Shown: positions 24,846 through 34,187, counted from the stretch's first letter. The stretch is 44,890 nt of DNA from Gammaproteobacteria bacterium (GCA_025357835.1 JANYLM010000111.1:1-44890); one strand, 5' to 3'. Numbers and translations: made by a program. The notes: generated by a model from the letters alone, not told the origin.

Positions 24846-25634
24846 TTGAGTTTGATGCTTGGATCTCAGGCGAGCTTTGCCGGCGACGGCGATCACGATA
24901 CCGATGACGCGACGTTGGCTCCCAACCAGACCTTCGGTTTTGGCGCGAACAAGCTGCTGCGCTTCACGTACGAGCAGAACTTCGCCTGCGTTCACGAGCC
25001 AAAGGACGATCGCAATTACAATGGTTTGAAAGCCCAGTCGGATCCAGAAGAGTTCCAACGCCCCATTTGTCAAGTAGGCGCGCAATCTACCATTGATCCA
25101 ACCGGAATTCCGGTCGCCCAAAGTGAGCCTCTATATGTACTCGTGCCGATGTTTTCGCTAAACAACGATCAGAATCCGGAGCATGCGTTCTCTCCGGAGC
25201 TGGGGAAGACCTTGATTTCGCTTTTCGGCGCGGTACCCGAAGCCTTTAAAAAGCATCCCCTTGTGGCGGTGCAATGCCCGGACAACCATCGCCACCCGGG
25301 GACCTGTACGATGCATGCTTCGCGAGTCGATTTGTTTCCGGCTCTTGCAGCCTTAGGGAAAGTGCCTAAGGAACCAGAGCACAATATCTTCGTCCCCACC
25401 CCAAATCATAGTCATATTGTTAATGACGATCACGTGACAACGCTGCCGATCTGGTGGCAGGTGATTCCCGTACTCGTAACCAGTGCTCAGCAGTGGCCGA
25501 ATGACGATGGCACGAGCGGCATCACGAGCTCCGCGAAATTGATGGAAGCCGAGAAAGATGGCGCCGCCATCGAGGCACCTTCAAATTTCTTCCTATTCTT
25601 TGATTCGAAAGTCCTGGCTCATCACCATCCCTGA
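24846..25634 (+). CDS. Exported protein of unknown function, start region frameshifted
   Basis: The open frame from TTG 24846 gives 262 residues, but the frame upstream reads RKVVARLLGALLSLMLGSQASFA, a complete signal peptide with no in-frame start. ATG 24808, with AGGGG 7 bases before it, is one base out of frame (24808-25634 is 827 bases, one short of a multiple of three), so a single-base loss just after the ATG is likely. The mature part is His/Asp rich (GDGDHDTDDATLAP), has paired Cys (FACVHEP, PICQVG, VQCPDNHRHPGTC) and ends in HHHP. Function unknown. A hairpin follows it. Confidence 0.75.
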   Translation: MSLMLGSQASFAGDGDHDTDDATLAPNQTFGFGANKLLRFTYEQNFACVHEPKDDRNYNGLKAQSDPEEFQRPICQVGAQSTIDPTGIPVAQSEPLYVLVPMFSLNNDQNPEHAFSPELGKTLISLFGAVPEAFKKHPLVAVQCPDNHRHPGTCTMHASRVDLFPALAALGKVPKEPEHNIFVPTPNHSHIVNDDHVTTLPIWWQVIPVLVTSAQQWPNDDGTSGITSSAKLMEAEKDGAAIEAPSNFFLFFDSKVLAHHHP

Positions 25635-25652
25635 GACGACTCACATCGTAGC

Positions 25653-25679
25653 CCCCACCGCTGCCTAGCGGCGGTGGGG
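25653..25679 (+). terminator. GC-rich hairpin, possible terminator
   Basis: CCCCACCGC (25653-25661) and GCGGTGGGG (25671-25679) form a 9-base stem with a 9-base loop, 18 bases after the preceding stop codon. The T run is missing, so termination efficiency is uncertain. Confidence 0.5.
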
Positions 25680-25873
25680 TAACTGGGCGCCGCTATCGTG
25701 CCGCGCCTATCGCGCTCGTAAGATCCTCTTCACGCCGATGCCTTCGTTCGGATGGGTGGCGACGAGTAGGAGCAACCTTACAACATTGCGAGATTCTCGA
25801 TAATTGTATCTCGCCAACCGCCCGCCTACAGTGACACCCGATTTCATAACGTTCATCTATAAGGACTGCAAAC

Positions 25874-25954
25874 ATGGGTCGCGGAATACTGCTCTGGATG
25901 TTAGGGGTGCCTCTGCCAATTATTTTGTTGCTTGCCATGTGTTCGCACCATTAG
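25874..25954 (+). CDS. Very small membrane protein (26 residues)
   Basis: Open frame MGRGILLWMLGVPLPIILLL followed by AMCSHH: a single hydrophobic helix with a short charged end. A Shine-Dalgarno site AAGGA lies 8 bases before ATG 25874. The stop is next to the start of the next membrane-protein gene, so the two are probably translated together. Similar tiny membrane peptides starting MGRGILLW occur in other proteobacteria, often near stress genes (recollection, not searched). Confidence 0.65.
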   Translation: MGRGILLWMLGVPLPIILLLAMCSHH

Positions 25955-25963
25955 GTGACGACC

Positions 25964-26827
25964 ATGGTGGAATCCACACTCGCCGCGCCAACCGAGGCTG
26001 CCGGCGCGCAACATCGCTCGCACTCTCCCTCGGCCATCTCTTGGGCTGCCATCGTTGCGGGTGCGTTCGTGGCCGTTGCAAGCTCACTCATCCTGATTGC
26101 ATTAGGGTCTGGAATTGGGTTTGCCTCGATTTCCCCGTGGTCAAACCAGGGCGTATCTGCAACCACTTTCACCGTGACGAGTATCATCTGGCTCATCGTC
26201 ACACAGTGGCTGTCGGCGTCCTTGGGCGGCTACATTGCCGGGCGCTTGCGCACCCGATGGATCGGTACTCATACGCATGAGGTCTTCTTCAGAGACACGG
26301 CTCACGGCTTGATCACTTGGTCTGTAGCGACCGTCCTGGTGATTAATATTCTGGGAAGCTCTTTGTTTGCCGCGGCCGGCGCCGGTGCGCATGCGGCAGC
26401 CGAGGTAGCCGCGAGCGCTGCCAAAGGCTCGCTGGTAGACGGAATTTCTCCCGCCGTTAGCTACGAGATTGATCGTCTATTGCGCACTGCAGACGCCTCG
26501 AGCGCGCAACCGGATCCGCGATCGCAGGTAACGGCAATACTCGCCAACGCGGCAGTCTCGGCAGAGATGCCTGTCGCCGATCGTGCTTACATGACCCAAC
26601 TCGTGGCCGCGCGGACTGGAATGTCGCAAGCGGATGCGCAACAGCGGGTAAGTCAGTTCGCAGCGCGAATCGAAGAACTACAGGTCAAGGCCAAGGAGGC
26701 CGCGGACGCGGCACGGCAAGCTGCCGCCCAACTATCGATCTATCTGGCGCTATCGCTATTGATCGGCGCCTTCATCGCCAGCGTATCCGCAGCGCTTGGC
26801 GGGAGATTGCGCGATGAGCATCCCTAA
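25964..26827 (+). CDS. Multi-pass membrane protein of unknown function
   Basis: About 287 residues from ATG 25964; GTG 25955 directly after the previous stop is an alternative. The site AGGTGA before the ATG overlaps the stop of the small upstream gene. Hydrophobic segments lie at about 25-50 (AAIVAGAFVAVASSLILIAL), 65-85, 115-135 and 260-285. Between the last two, an alpha-helical, Ala/Gln/Glu-rich stretch (ARIEELQVKAKEAADAARQA) can form a coiled coil outside the membrane. It resembles YrzE-like or mll5186-type unknown membrane proteins of Alphaproteobacteria and Gammaproteobacteria. It leads the small stress cluster. Confidence 0.75.
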   Translation: MVESTLAAPTEAAGAQHRSHSPSAISWAAIVAGAFVAVASSLILIALGSGIGFASISPWSNQGVSATTFTVTSIIWLIVTQWLSASLGGYIAGRLRTRWIGTHTHEVFFRDTAHGLITWSVATVLVINILGSSLFAAAGAGAHAAAEVAASAAKGSLVDGISPAVSYEIDRLLRTADASSAQPDPRSQVTAILANAAVSAEMPVADRAYMTQLVAARTGMSQADAQQRVSQFAARIEELQVKAKEAADAARQAAAQLSIYLALSLLIGAFIASVSAALGGRLRDEHP

Positions 26828-26863
26828 GACCCTCAATACTATGACTACAGGGGAGACACTTTC

Positions 26864-27175
26864 ATGAACAAGAATCAATCCATGGACAACTTTACGCACG
26901 GCGCCGGTAAGGCATTGAAGGGAGTGGCCGAGGACTTGGCACCTCAAGCCCAAAGGCTCGGCAGTCGACTTAACGACACCCTCGCCACGGCCGCCAGCGG
27001 GATTGCCGACGCGGGCGCGAATGCCGCGGAAACTCTCAAGAGCGCAGCGGCGTCCACCGATGAATTTGTCCGCGATAACCCCTGGATTGCGATCGGAGTG
27101 GCGGCGGGGATTGCCGGCGCGGTCGGTTTTCTCGCGGGGCTCATGGCGGCTCCCAAAAAGCGCTTTTGGACTTAA
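26864..27175 (+). CDS. YqjD/ElaB-like (DUF883) membrane-anchored protein
   Basis: Protein of 103 residues. A long amphipathic N-terminal helix (KALKGVAEDLAPQAQRLGS) precedes a C-terminal anchor, FVRDNPWIAIGVAAGIAGAV then GFLAGLMAA, which is the characteristic end of the YqjD/ElaB family. These proteins sit in the inner membrane and bind ribosomes in stationary-phase E. coli. GGGGAG lies 9 bases before ATG 26864. Neighbours are other small envelope genes and katE, which suggests a stress or stationary-phase set. Confidence 0.85.
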   Translation: MNKNQSMDNFTHGAGKALKGVAEDLAPQAQRLGSRLNDTLATAASGIADAGANAAETLKSAAASTDEFVRDNPWIAIGVAAGIAGAVGFLAGLMAAPKKRFWT

Positions 27176-27207
27176 CGAGCCTGACAAAAATCTTAGGAAG
27201 GCCATTC

Positions 27208-27375
27208 ATGGACATGCTCATACTGCTAATTATCCTGTTGCTTGTATTCGGCGGCGGAGGCGGATTGTATTGGGGTATGGGCGCGGGCTGGGGTATGGGC
27301 CCTGTCGGGTTGATACTTGCCGTTCTAGTCATTGCCTTCTTGCTGAATGGCTATCGCGGACGCCGCGGCCGCTAG
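27208..27375 (+). CDS. Small glycine-rich membrane protein (DUF3309-like)
   Basis: Protein of 55 residues starting at ATG 27208 after AGGAAG. Two hydrophobic segments, LILLIILLLVFGGGGG and GPVGLILAVLVIAFLL, flank a GMGAGWGMG turn, and RGRRGR ends it. The pattern of aliphatic runs and Gly-rich loops recalls DUF3309 and related small membrane proteins. Function unknown. The longer frame from 27166 has no site and overlaps the previous gene's end. Confidence 0.75.
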   Translation: MDMLILLIILLLVFGGGGGLYWGMGAGWGMGPVGLILAVLVIAFLLNGYRGRRGR

Positions 27376-27401
27376 ATGGGCCGATCTTTTAAGGAGTTAT
27401 C

Positions 27402-27554
27402 ATGATTAGACGAGCATTGTTGCTACTGGCCATGACGGCTGTCTATATGGTGGTGAAGCGTATCGCCATCACTTCAGCCCCACGCCCAAGCGATCGCGCC
27501 GCAGACTCACGCTGGGAGAATGAAGGCGGTGCAAACGCACCCACGAGCGTCTAG
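27402..27554 (+). CDS. Small protein with N-terminal membrane helix (50 residues)
   Basis: Open frame of 50 codons from ATG 27402, preceded by AAGGAG with 6-base spacing. It starts MIRRALLLLAMTAVYMVVKR, a possible membrane anchor, and ends in a hydrophilic part (PRPSDRAADSRWENEGGANA). It follows the glycine-rich membrane protein by 26 bases and is probably part of that transcript. No family is recognised. Confidence 0.62.
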   Translation: MIRRALLLLAMTAVYMVVKRIAITSAPRPSDRAADSRWENEGGANAPTSV

Positions 27555-27689
27555 TCGGCGTCCGAACCTTTCCTGCCATCGCCACGGACTCGACGCGGTG
27601 TTAACGGAAGTCCGTCTGCACGGCATTTCCGCCATTCGGCTTTACTCTCTTAGGCCAGTAACGCATTTTCAAGAGGATTGGTCTACCCC

Positions 27690-30128
27690 ATGAAAAAAAC
27701 TTATTCCCGAGGCGTTTCCCCAAAGGCGGTCATCCGAAAGAGCGCTAAGCATGCTGGAAGTCCGACGGGCATGGGACACACAACCACCGGACCGACTCAT
27801 CCCACGCGGACTGACGCCAACGCAATGGCAAAACATGGAGCCGACCAGGAATCCCTAGCTTCTGCCGTGCCGTTTAATACAACGAAGTCGGCGGAATACG
27901 GACTGAAGAATGCCTTGCAACCGGTCCGAGGCGCGTCATCGAAGATGCCGACGCCGACTGCCGGTGCTGGAACCCTCAGCGAGAGCAATGAATCCAAAAA
28001 AGTCGGTGCTCCGCCTATACAAGCGACCGCGCCGGAAGGCGCCCTCACAAAGCAACGGGTAAACGATTCCGATCAGCGCATGACCACCAATCAGGGAGTG
28101 CCGGTATCGGATAATCAAAACTCCCTCAAGGCAGGTTTGCGCGGCCCCACGTTGCTCGAGGATTTCGTTTTACGCGAAAAGATTACGCATTTTGATCACG
28201 AGCGCATCCCGGAGCGAATCGTGCATGCGCGCGGCTCAGGGGCGCATGGGTACTTTGAAGCTTACAAGGCAATTCCGCAGCTCACGATGGCGGCGCCGTT
28301 TGAGAAAGCAGGGAAGATCACCCCGCTGTTCGCGCGTTTTTCCACAGTCGCCGGCGAGCGAGGATCGGCAGATACGGCTCGCGATGTTCGCGGTTTCGCG
28401 GTCAAGTTCTATACCGATCAAGGCAATTGGGATCTCGTGGGCAATAATATGCCCGTATTTTTCATTCAAGATGCGATGAAGTTCCCTGATCTCGTCCACG
28501 CCGTTAAGCCGGAGCCACACAATGGGATGCCGCAAGCGGCGTCCGCACACGACACGTTCTGGGATTTCGTTTCGCTAATGCCCGAATCCACCCATATGCT
28601 GATGTGGGTAATGTCGGATCGGGCGATTCCGCGCTCCCTAAGGATGATGCAGGGTTTTGGGGTGCACACCTTTCGCTTAATCGGCGATAAGGGTCAAACC
28701 GTTTTTTGCAAATTTCACTGGCGGCCAATCCTGGGTACCCACTCGCTGGTATGGGACGAGGCCGTGAAGATTGCGGGCGCAGATCCAGATTTTCATCGCC
28801 GCGATTTATGGGAAGCCATCGAATCAGGCAACTATCCTGAATGGGAGTTGGGGCTGCAGACCTTCTCCGAAGAGCAAGCCAACGGGTTTAGCTTTGACGT
28901 TTTAGATGCAACCAAGCTCGTTCCCGAGGAAATGGTTCCCGTAATTCCGGTGGGCAAGATGGTGCTCAATCGCAACCCGGACAATTTCTTCGCCGAGACG
29001 GAGCAAGTGGCATTTTGCACTGCACACATCATTCCCGGGATCGATTTCAGCAACGACCCCTTGCTTCATGGTCGCATTCATTCCTACGTGGATACCCAGA
29101 TCACTCGCCTGGGTGGCGCGAATTTTCACGAGATTCCGATCAACGCCCCTTTGGCTCCCGTGCACAATAATCAGCGCGACGGTATTCATCGGCAGGCCAT
29201 TCCGCGCGGTCGGGTTGCCTACGAGCCGAATTCCTTGGGGGGTGGATGCCCCTTCCAGGCCGGCACTTCCGGGTTCATGTCATTCCCTCAAGCCGTCGAG
29301 AAGACTAACTCGCCAATCGACAAAGTGCGCGGCAAGCCTGAGAAGTTTGCCGAACACTACAATCAAGCACGTTTGTTCTTTGAAAGTCAGACTGCGCACG
29401 AACAGGCCCACATCATCGGCGGCTTCCGATTCGAGTTAAGCAAGGTCACCGTGCCCGCCATTCGCAAGCGGATGGTCTCATCACTCAGAAATGTCTCGGA
29501 ATCCCTGGCAAACGCGGTGGCGCACGGTCTCGGTCTCGAACTACCCGATGCGATGCCGAGAGCCATCAAGACTGTCCCGAAAGCGGAGATACACTCGTCG
29601 AAGTCCCTCTCGCTCATGGCGCACCCTGGAGATGGTGGAATTGCCACGCGCAAAATCGCGATCCTGGCGGCGAATGGCATGCAAGGAGAATCGGTGAGTC
29701 AACTGATTGATGCGTTAAACGCAGCCGGTGCAGATCCGAGACTACTGGGCGGCCGCTTAGGAGCGGTTACCTGCGAGGAGGGCCAGAGCTTTGAGATAGA
29801 CGCGACGCTGGAGAATTCCCCCGCCGTGCTATTCGATGCCGTGGTTTTGCCGGACGGAACCAAGGCAGTGGATGGATTGCTAAAAGATGGACAAATTTTA
29901 CAGTTTTTGCAGGACCAATATCGTCACGGCAAGACTATTCTTGCATTCGGCGCTGCGTCGAAGCTGCTCGATGCGGCCGGCATCGCGACGGCGCTGCCGT
30001 CTGGGAAGCAGGACCCCGGAGTTCTCATCGCGGCATCGACAAAGGCAGGTAGCGATGCCCGTGCATTTATTGCAGCCGTCGCGAAGCATCGCCATCCCTC
30101 TCGAGAGACCGCTGCCCCGCTTCGATAA
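27690..30128 (+). CDS. katE: Large-subunit catalase HPII
   Basis: Haem catalase of clade 2 (2 H2O2 to O2 and water), 812 residues from ATG 27690. Residues 1 to about 140 are a long, basic then Thr/Ala/Ser-rich extension. The catalase core runs from about 145 to 640, with the active-site His near 179 in [15 protein letters not shown], and the haem-ligand region [16 protein letters not shown] with its Tyr. The C-terminal domain (about 650-812, [20 protein letters not shown]) is the DJ-1/PfpI-like flavodoxin fold typical of HPII. E. coli KatE is about 753 residues, so the N-terminal extension here is longer. AGAGGA lies 12 bases upstream. It probably protects stationary-phase cells. Confidence 0.96.
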   Translation: MKKTYSRGVSPKAVIRKSAKHAGSPTGMGHTTTGPTHPTRTDANAMAKHGADQESLASAVPFNTTKSAEYGLKNALQPVRGASSKMPTPTAGAGTLSESNESKKVGAPPIQATAPEGALTKQRVNDSDQRMTTNQGVPVSDNQNSLKAGLRGPTLLEDFVLREKITHFDHERIPERIVHARGSGAHGYFEAYKAIPQLTMAAPFEKAGKITPLFARFSTVAGERGSADTARDVRGFAVKFYTDQGNWDLVGNNMPVFFIQDAMKFPDLVHAVKPEPHNGMPQAASAHDTFWDFVSLMPESTHMLMWVMSDRAIPRSLRMMQGFGVHTFRLIGDKGQTVFCKFHWRPILGTHSLVWDEAVKIAGADPDFHRRDLWEAIESGNYPEWELGLQTFSEEQANGFSFDVLDATKLVPEEMVPVIPVGKMVLNRNPDNFFAETEQVAFCTAHIIPGIDFSNDPLLHGRIHSYVDTQITRLGGANFHEIPINAPLAPVHNNQRDGIHRQAIPRGRVAYEPNSLGGGCPFQAGTSGFMSFPQAVEKTNSPIDKVRGKPEKFAEHYNQARLFFESQTAHEQAHIIGGFRFELSKVTVPAIRKRMVSSLRNVSESLANAVAHGLGLELPDAMPRAIKTVPKAEIHSSKSLSLMAHPGDGGIATRKIAILAANGMQGESVSQLIDALNAAGADPRLLGGRLGAVTCEEGQSFEIDATLENSPAVLFDAVVLPDGTKAVDGLLKDGQILQFLQDQYRHGKTILAFGAASKLLDAAGIATALPSGKQDPGVLIAASTKAGSDARAFIAAVAKHRHPSRETAAPLR

Positions 30129-30176
30129 CGCAATTTATGCCCCCCTCCTATCAATCCGCGTTCACCTAAATGCCCT

Positions 30177-30749
30177 TTAGTCCTTGAGCATTGGCTTACC
30201 TTGGTGGGAAACCAACAAATCGTGCATGTCATCGGTGTGCTCTTCCTCCACCGCTAGAATCTTTTCGATCATGCTTTTGGTTGTCGGATCGTCGTTACCA
30301 AAGTAACGAACGAGTTCGCGGTAGTGATCTACTGCAATCCTTTCGGCGATCAAATTCTCCTTAATCATTTCAACCAGCGTTTCCGCAGTCCCGTATTCGG
30401 ACGCCGCGCGTGTCTCGAGGCCCTTAGGGTTGAAGTTCGGGGTGCCCCCTAACTGGTTGATGCGTTCGGCAACGCTGTGCATGTGCTCGCGCTCCTCGTC
30501 CGCATGCTCTTGGAATTCTGCTTTTACCGCCTCGCTCGATAGGCCGGCTGCGGCGACCGCGTGCATCGTGTAGCGCAGAACGCAAACGATCTCAGTAGCC
30601 AGTGCGGTTTGTAAGATAGCGATGGTCTTCTTCGGATCGCCAGTGTAGGAATGCGTGATATTTCCTTCACCTATGTTTTTTCGCGCCCGGTTCCGCAAAG
30701 TCGTTATATCGGTCAGAAATGACTTCTCTTTCGCAGCGTGCTTCGCCAT
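30177..30749 (-). CDS. Ferritin-like (bacterioferritin-type) protein
   Basis: Four-helix-bundle protein of 190 residues. The di-iron Glu/His residues are visible in the helices: ALATEIVCVLRYTMH, FQEHADEEREHMH, ENLIAERIAVDHYRE and VEEEHTDDMHDLL. Such proteins oxidise and store iron or act like Dps in protecting DNA. The N-terminal extension AKHAAKEKSF is basic, perhaps for DNA binding. GGAG lies 8 bases before ATG 30749. It is convergent with katE, whose stop is 48 bases away, and iron removal and peroxide removal fit together. It cannot be settled whether it is a bacterioferritin with haem; the usual Met ligand is not obvious. Confidence 0.85.
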   Translation of the reverse strand: MAKHAAKEKSFLTDITTLRNRARKNIGEGNITHSYTGDPKKTIAILQTALATEIVCVLRYTMHAVAAAGLSSEAVKAEFQEHADEEREHMHSVAERINQLGGTPNFNPKGLETRAASEYGTAETLVEMIKENLIAERIAVDHYRELVRYFGNDDPTTKSMIEKILAVEEEHTDDMHDLLVSHQGKPMLKD

Positions 30750-30864
30750 GCAAGGTCTCCATGATTTTCAAAAGCATTACTGTGCGCCCCCAATTGCACC
30801 TATACCATGGCCACACTTTTTAACATTCTGTAGGGCTCGTCCTACGCGGGAATGATATAGATTG

Positions 30865-32115
30865 CTATACGCGCTGGCGTCCGATTGGTATTTTTACCAC
30901 GAAACGTGTCCCGCCCTCCTGCGAGGAACTCACAGAGAGTTGCCCATCATGGGCGCGAACGATTTGCGAGCAAATGTGCAGGCCCAAACCCAGTCCTTGC
31001 CGATCAGCCGAGGTGGATTGGCGCCAAAACGGCTCGAATATTTTATCGATGCTATCGGCAGGAATCGGCTCGCCGTCATTCCACACATCCAGCACCAAGT
31101 CGTCGCTTTCCACAATGCCAGTCACTTTAACCGGCGTTTGTGACGAGCCATGAGTGAGGGCGTTGCCAATCAAATTGGACGCGATTTGTTGCACGCGACC
31201 GAGATCGCATCTCCCGCTTCGAGTAACGCTTATATTCGAGAGGATTTGCCGGGAAGGCTGCGCGTCCTGCAGCTCCTTGACCACCGAGGTCAAGCCGCCG
31301 CCAATGTCGTCGGTTTCAATTTGGCGTATCCCAATTCCGGCGCCCAAGCGCCCCCGAGCAAAGTCGAGCACGTCATCGATGAGCGACGACATGCGTCTGA
31401 CGCTGATCTTGATTCTCGCTACGATCGAGGCAAGCGACGGGTCTTGAAGCTTGCGCTCGAGCATATCGCCACCGGCGAAAATCGCGTGCAGCGGATTTCT
31501 GAGGTCGTGGCCCAATATAGCGATGAATTGCTCTCGCAGGTCGCCCGCCGCGCGCTCATCGCAAAACGCTTTTCGCTCCGCATCCCGCAGCAGCTCATGA
31601 CCAATCTGCAACGCGATGAGGTCGGCGAATTGACTGAACATGAACAGTATTTTAGGCTCGGATAGCTTCGCCGGCTTCGGGTCGACCGCATATAGATTCC
31701 CGAAGTACCGTCCGTTCTCGAGGACGATGGGAACTGAGATGTAACTCTCGAGGGTTTGAACCCTGGGTGACTGGCAGTAGCGCGAGTCACGGCTCGCATG
31801 CTCTATCAATATGGGTGAACGCGCCTCGCGCGACTCCATACACAATGTCGATTTGACGGGCAGCTGGCTGCCGGGCTTCAAGCCGAGGTCAATGTTGTCC
31901 TGCACTGCGCAGGCCGTCCAGCTGACTTCGGAGACGCGAGCGACCGCCGCAAATCCCATACCGGTCATTTGACACAGTACTCGCAGAATCGTAGGGACCG
32001 CATCGAGCTTTCCGACCGCGAGAATGTCTTTTTCAACGTCCGACGGCGTTTCGAAACAGGAAACTGCACTCGCAGGCGGAAACATGTCCCACTGTACCGC
32101 GTCGATCATTTGCAT
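30865..32115 (-). CDS. GAF-domain sensor histidine kinase
   Basis: Soluble kinase of 416 residues without membrane segments. The N-terminal GAF domain (about 15-170) binds a small ligand or chromophore; its core holds CMESREARSPILIEHASRDSR (residues about 88-108) and SYISVPIVLENGRYFGNLYA. The HisKA box has phospho-His in ILGHDLRNPLHAIFAGG. The ATPase domain shows VQQIASNLIGNALTHG, VWNDGEPIP and GLGLGLHIC. It is a phytochrome-like or GAF-only bacterial kinase, probably passing phosphate to a separate regulator, which is not in the window. It may help to set the stress genes around it. Confidence 0.9.
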   Translation of the reverse strand: MQMIDAVQWDMFPPASAVSCFETPSDVEKDILAVGKLDAVPTILRVLCQMTGMGFAAVARVSEVSWTACAVQDNIDLGLKPGSQLPVKSTLCMESREARSPILIEHASRDSRYCQSPRVQTLESYISVPIVLENGRYFGNLYAVDPKPAKLSEPKILFMFSQFADLIALQIGHELLRDAERKAFCDERAAGDLREQFIAILGHDLRNPLHAIFAGGDMLERKLQDPSLASIVARIKISVRRMSSLIDDVLDFARGRLGAGIGIRQIETDDIGGGLTSVVKELQDAQPSRQILSNISVTRSGRCDLGRVQQIASNLIGNALTHGSSQTPVKVTGIVESDDLVLDVWNDGEPIPADSIDKIFEPFWRQSTSADRQGLGLGLHICSQIVRAHDGQLSVSSSQEGGTRFVVKIPIGRQRV

Positions 32116-32566
32116 CGACCAAGCAGTGTAGCCAATGCGCGCGAGCGGGTTGGCAAAGCGTGTCTCATGGGTTCCCCCTTTGATTCAGCCCCCCAGCGGG
32201 AGGACGTACATCCATCGACCGGCAATCAGCGCCCCACAGCGGTGTCGTTTCAGCATAGGCGCTAATTCGGCGGTCCACCGTGTTTTTGGGTTGCGCCGGC
32301 TGCGACGCAAGGAGACATTTTGGCTGAATGGCTGTCGGTCCACCGACCGAATCTTCCCGTTATTCTGTTGACGACCCTCGGCGTCATGCTTGAGTTTTGC
32401 CCCAAAAGCCTATCGCTGTCTGTGCGCCAACGGACATAAGACCCTTTGATGGGGGGGCATGCAAATCGTCCACGAAGGTGCTGCAAAGACGCTACGATCC
32501 GAGTGCGCAGCAATCTCGGTGGACCGAAGGATCGGGTATGGCGCACAATGATGATCAAATAACGAC
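32116..32566. other. 451-base gap between divergent genes
   Basis: No convincing gene. Frames here overlap one another on both strands and lack ribosome sites. It probably contains the promoters of the GAF kinase (minus) and the permease (plus). A G run (GATGGGGGGGC, near 32449) is seen but its meaning is unknown. Confidence 0.45.
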
Positions 32567-33763
32567 ATGGCCGCAGCAGCGCGCCGAAGAGGATGCGTGG
32601 CGCAAGACCCCTCGAAATTTGACCGTCTCCCGAAGACCCTGGCAAGTGTCCGCGACTTCAATGCCAGTAAAGGCATTTTGCTATTCCTGATCGGCGCGCT
32701 TCTCTACGTCGCCCATAGCGCCTTCATTCCCGTCGCGCTCGCATTGCTGGCTGGATTGATCCTTTCAGGCCCAGTAGAACTGCTTTTCCGCCTCGGGCTT
32801 CCGAGAAGCATCAGTGCTTTGCTTATTTTAGTCGTGGCAATTGCCGCCGCGGCCGGACTGGTCGCCCTGATGTGGGCACCCAGTCAACAGTGGTACGCAT
32901 CGGCTCCTAAAACACTGTCCGTAATACAGAAGAAGTTTACTCCTGTGGCGCGATTGGTCAGTCATATTGAACAGCTGACCGATAAGGCTGGAAAGGTCGG
33001 GGCCTCGATTACCAACGAAGCACCAAAGGTGGCAGTCGCTCAAGAGAGCGTGTCAGGCGCTGTTGTTTCGACGCTGGGCAATTCTGCGGTGGGAGTAGCT
33101 ACCTTCATCATCATCACCCTGTTTCTTCTCACCGGCGGGCCGCCCATGGTCGCGCGCATGACTGCGGCTTTTTTTGATCACCTAAAAGCCGATCATGTCC
33201 AGAAGTACATCGAAAAAGTTCGCGCCGAAGTCGGCCACTTTTACGTCACCACGGCGATGATCAATTTGGGCCTGGGCATCGCCACCACCTTGGTGATGTG
33301 GGCCTGGGGCATGCCGACACCCTACCTCTGGGGAGGGCTCGCCGCGCTTTTGAACTTTATTCCATACGCGGGAACTACCGTGACGCTTGTCGTTGTGACC
33401 GTGGTCGCAATCGTGTCTTTTGACGGTCTAGGACACGCTGCCGGCGTCGGGCTAAGCTACGCAGCCCTGGCAATTCTTGAAGGCCAGCTAGTGCAGCCTC
33501 TTCTCGTGGGCAGACGTCTTGAAGTCAATCCATTATTGATCTTCCTCGCTCTATGGTTTGGTGGCATTTTTTGGGGCATTGCGGGCGTGATACTGGCCAC
33601 CCCAGTTCTGGTGGCATTGAAAGTCATCGCAGAAAATGCGCTTGACGGTCAATCCATGCTGCAATTCCTGGGTCCGAACGAACAATCTCCCGATAAGCCC
33701 AATCGCGTAGGGCATCTGATGCGTCCGTTTGCAGAAAGGAAAACTACGGTGAAACACACCTAG
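32567..33763 (+). CDS. AI-2E/PerM-family permease
   Basis: Inner-membrane protein of 398 residues with about 7-8 hydrophobic helices and a large loop after helix 3 (WYASAPKTLSVIQKKFTPVA). The C-terminal signature VQPLLVGRRLEVNPLLIFLA, then WFGGIFWGIAGVILATP, is typical of the AI-2E transporter (TqsA/PerM) family. Members export or exchange small molecules such as AI-2 or act as Na+/H+-type antiporters; the role here is not known. Start ATG 32567 lacks a Shine-Dalgarno site; GTG 32597, 3 bases after GAAGAGGA, is an alternative. Confidence 0.9.
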   Translation: MAAAARRRGCVAQDPSKFDRLPKTLASVRDFNASKGILLFLIGALLYVAHSAFIPVALALLAGLILSGPVELLFRLGLPRSISALLILVVAIAAAAGLVALMWAPSQQWYASAPKTLSVIQKKFTPVARLVSHIEQLTDKAGKVGASITNEAPKVAVAQESVSGAVVSTLGNSAVGVATFIIITLFLLTGGPPMVARMTAAFFDHLKADHVQKYIEKVRAEVGHFYVTTAMINLGLGIATTLVMWAWGMPTPYLWGGLAALLNFIPYAGTTVTLVVVTVVAIVSFDGLGHAAGVGLSYAALAILEGQLVQPLLVGRRLEVNPLLIFLALWFGGIFWGIAGVILATPVLVALKVIAENALDGQSMLQFLGPNEQSPDKPNRVGHLMRPFAERKTTVKHT

Positions 33764-33802
33764 TATTAGGGTTCGAAAGACAACGGCATAAAAGCGGAAT
33801 TT

Positions 33803-33879
33803 TGGTGCGCCCGGAGGGATTCGAACCCCCGGCCACCTGGTTCGAAGCCAGGTGCTCTATCCAGCTGAGCTACGGGCGC
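33803..33879 (-). tRNA. tRNA-Arg(UCG)
   Basis: Complete 77-base cloverleaf read on the minus strand, including an encoded CCA end. Acceptor GCGCCCG pairs with CGGGCGC; the D arm is GTAGCTCAGCTGGATAGAGC; the anticodon stem CCTGG/CCAGG encloses loop CTTCGAA, so the anticodon is TCG (reads CGA, Arg); the T arm holds GGTTCGAATCC. No integrase or attachment duplication was found beside it. Confidence 0.96.
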
Positions 33880-33986
33880 AACCGGCGCGAAGTCTACCGG
33901 GTCCGCGACGACGCTGCACGCCCCGCTGCCAAATGCCGGTAGCATATCGTCGTTCCGCAGATCGCCACACTTGCGGTAGAGGTCCT

Positions 33987-34187
33987 TTAAGTGCTGAGGT
34001 CCCAGCCGCGCGCGATCATTGCACTCACACAGTCCCGTGGCAGATAGGAACACCACTCCGCGATGTTGTGTTTCGAACGGGTCAGCGCGACATCCATTTC
34101 GACAGCTTCGGTGAGCAGACCGATGGCGCTACGGTTCCAGGTGATTTTACCGGTGATGAATTGATCGAGTTGAGCCTTGGTTTCCAC
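33987..34187 (-). CDS. Small conserved-looking protein of unknown function
   Basis: Protein of 66 residues that begins METKAQLDQFITGKITWNRS and ends AMIARGWDLST. GTG 34187 is preceded by AAGGA with 9-base spacing. It has no signal or membrane segment and looks soluble and alpha-helical. I recall uncharacterised gammaproteobacterial proteins with similar TGKIxWNRSAIGLL and WSSYLPxDCVAAMI patterns, but could not check. It lies upstream of the tRNA on the same strand, and an inverted repeat precedes it. Confidence 0.6.
   Translation of the reverse strand: METKAQLDQFITGKITWNRSAIGLLTEAVEMDVALTRSKHNIAEWCSYLPRDCVSAMIARGWDLST

Noticed and set aside
33803..33879. tRNA-Arg as an integration site for a mobile element
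   Set aside because: No integrase, no direct repeat of the tRNA end and no shift in gene content on either side.
33766..34056. Minus-strand open frame of 96 codons over the tRNA
   Set aside because: Contains the well-known translation of a tRNA (VAQLDRAPGFEPGGRGFESLRAH); it is an artefact of tRNA-Arg.
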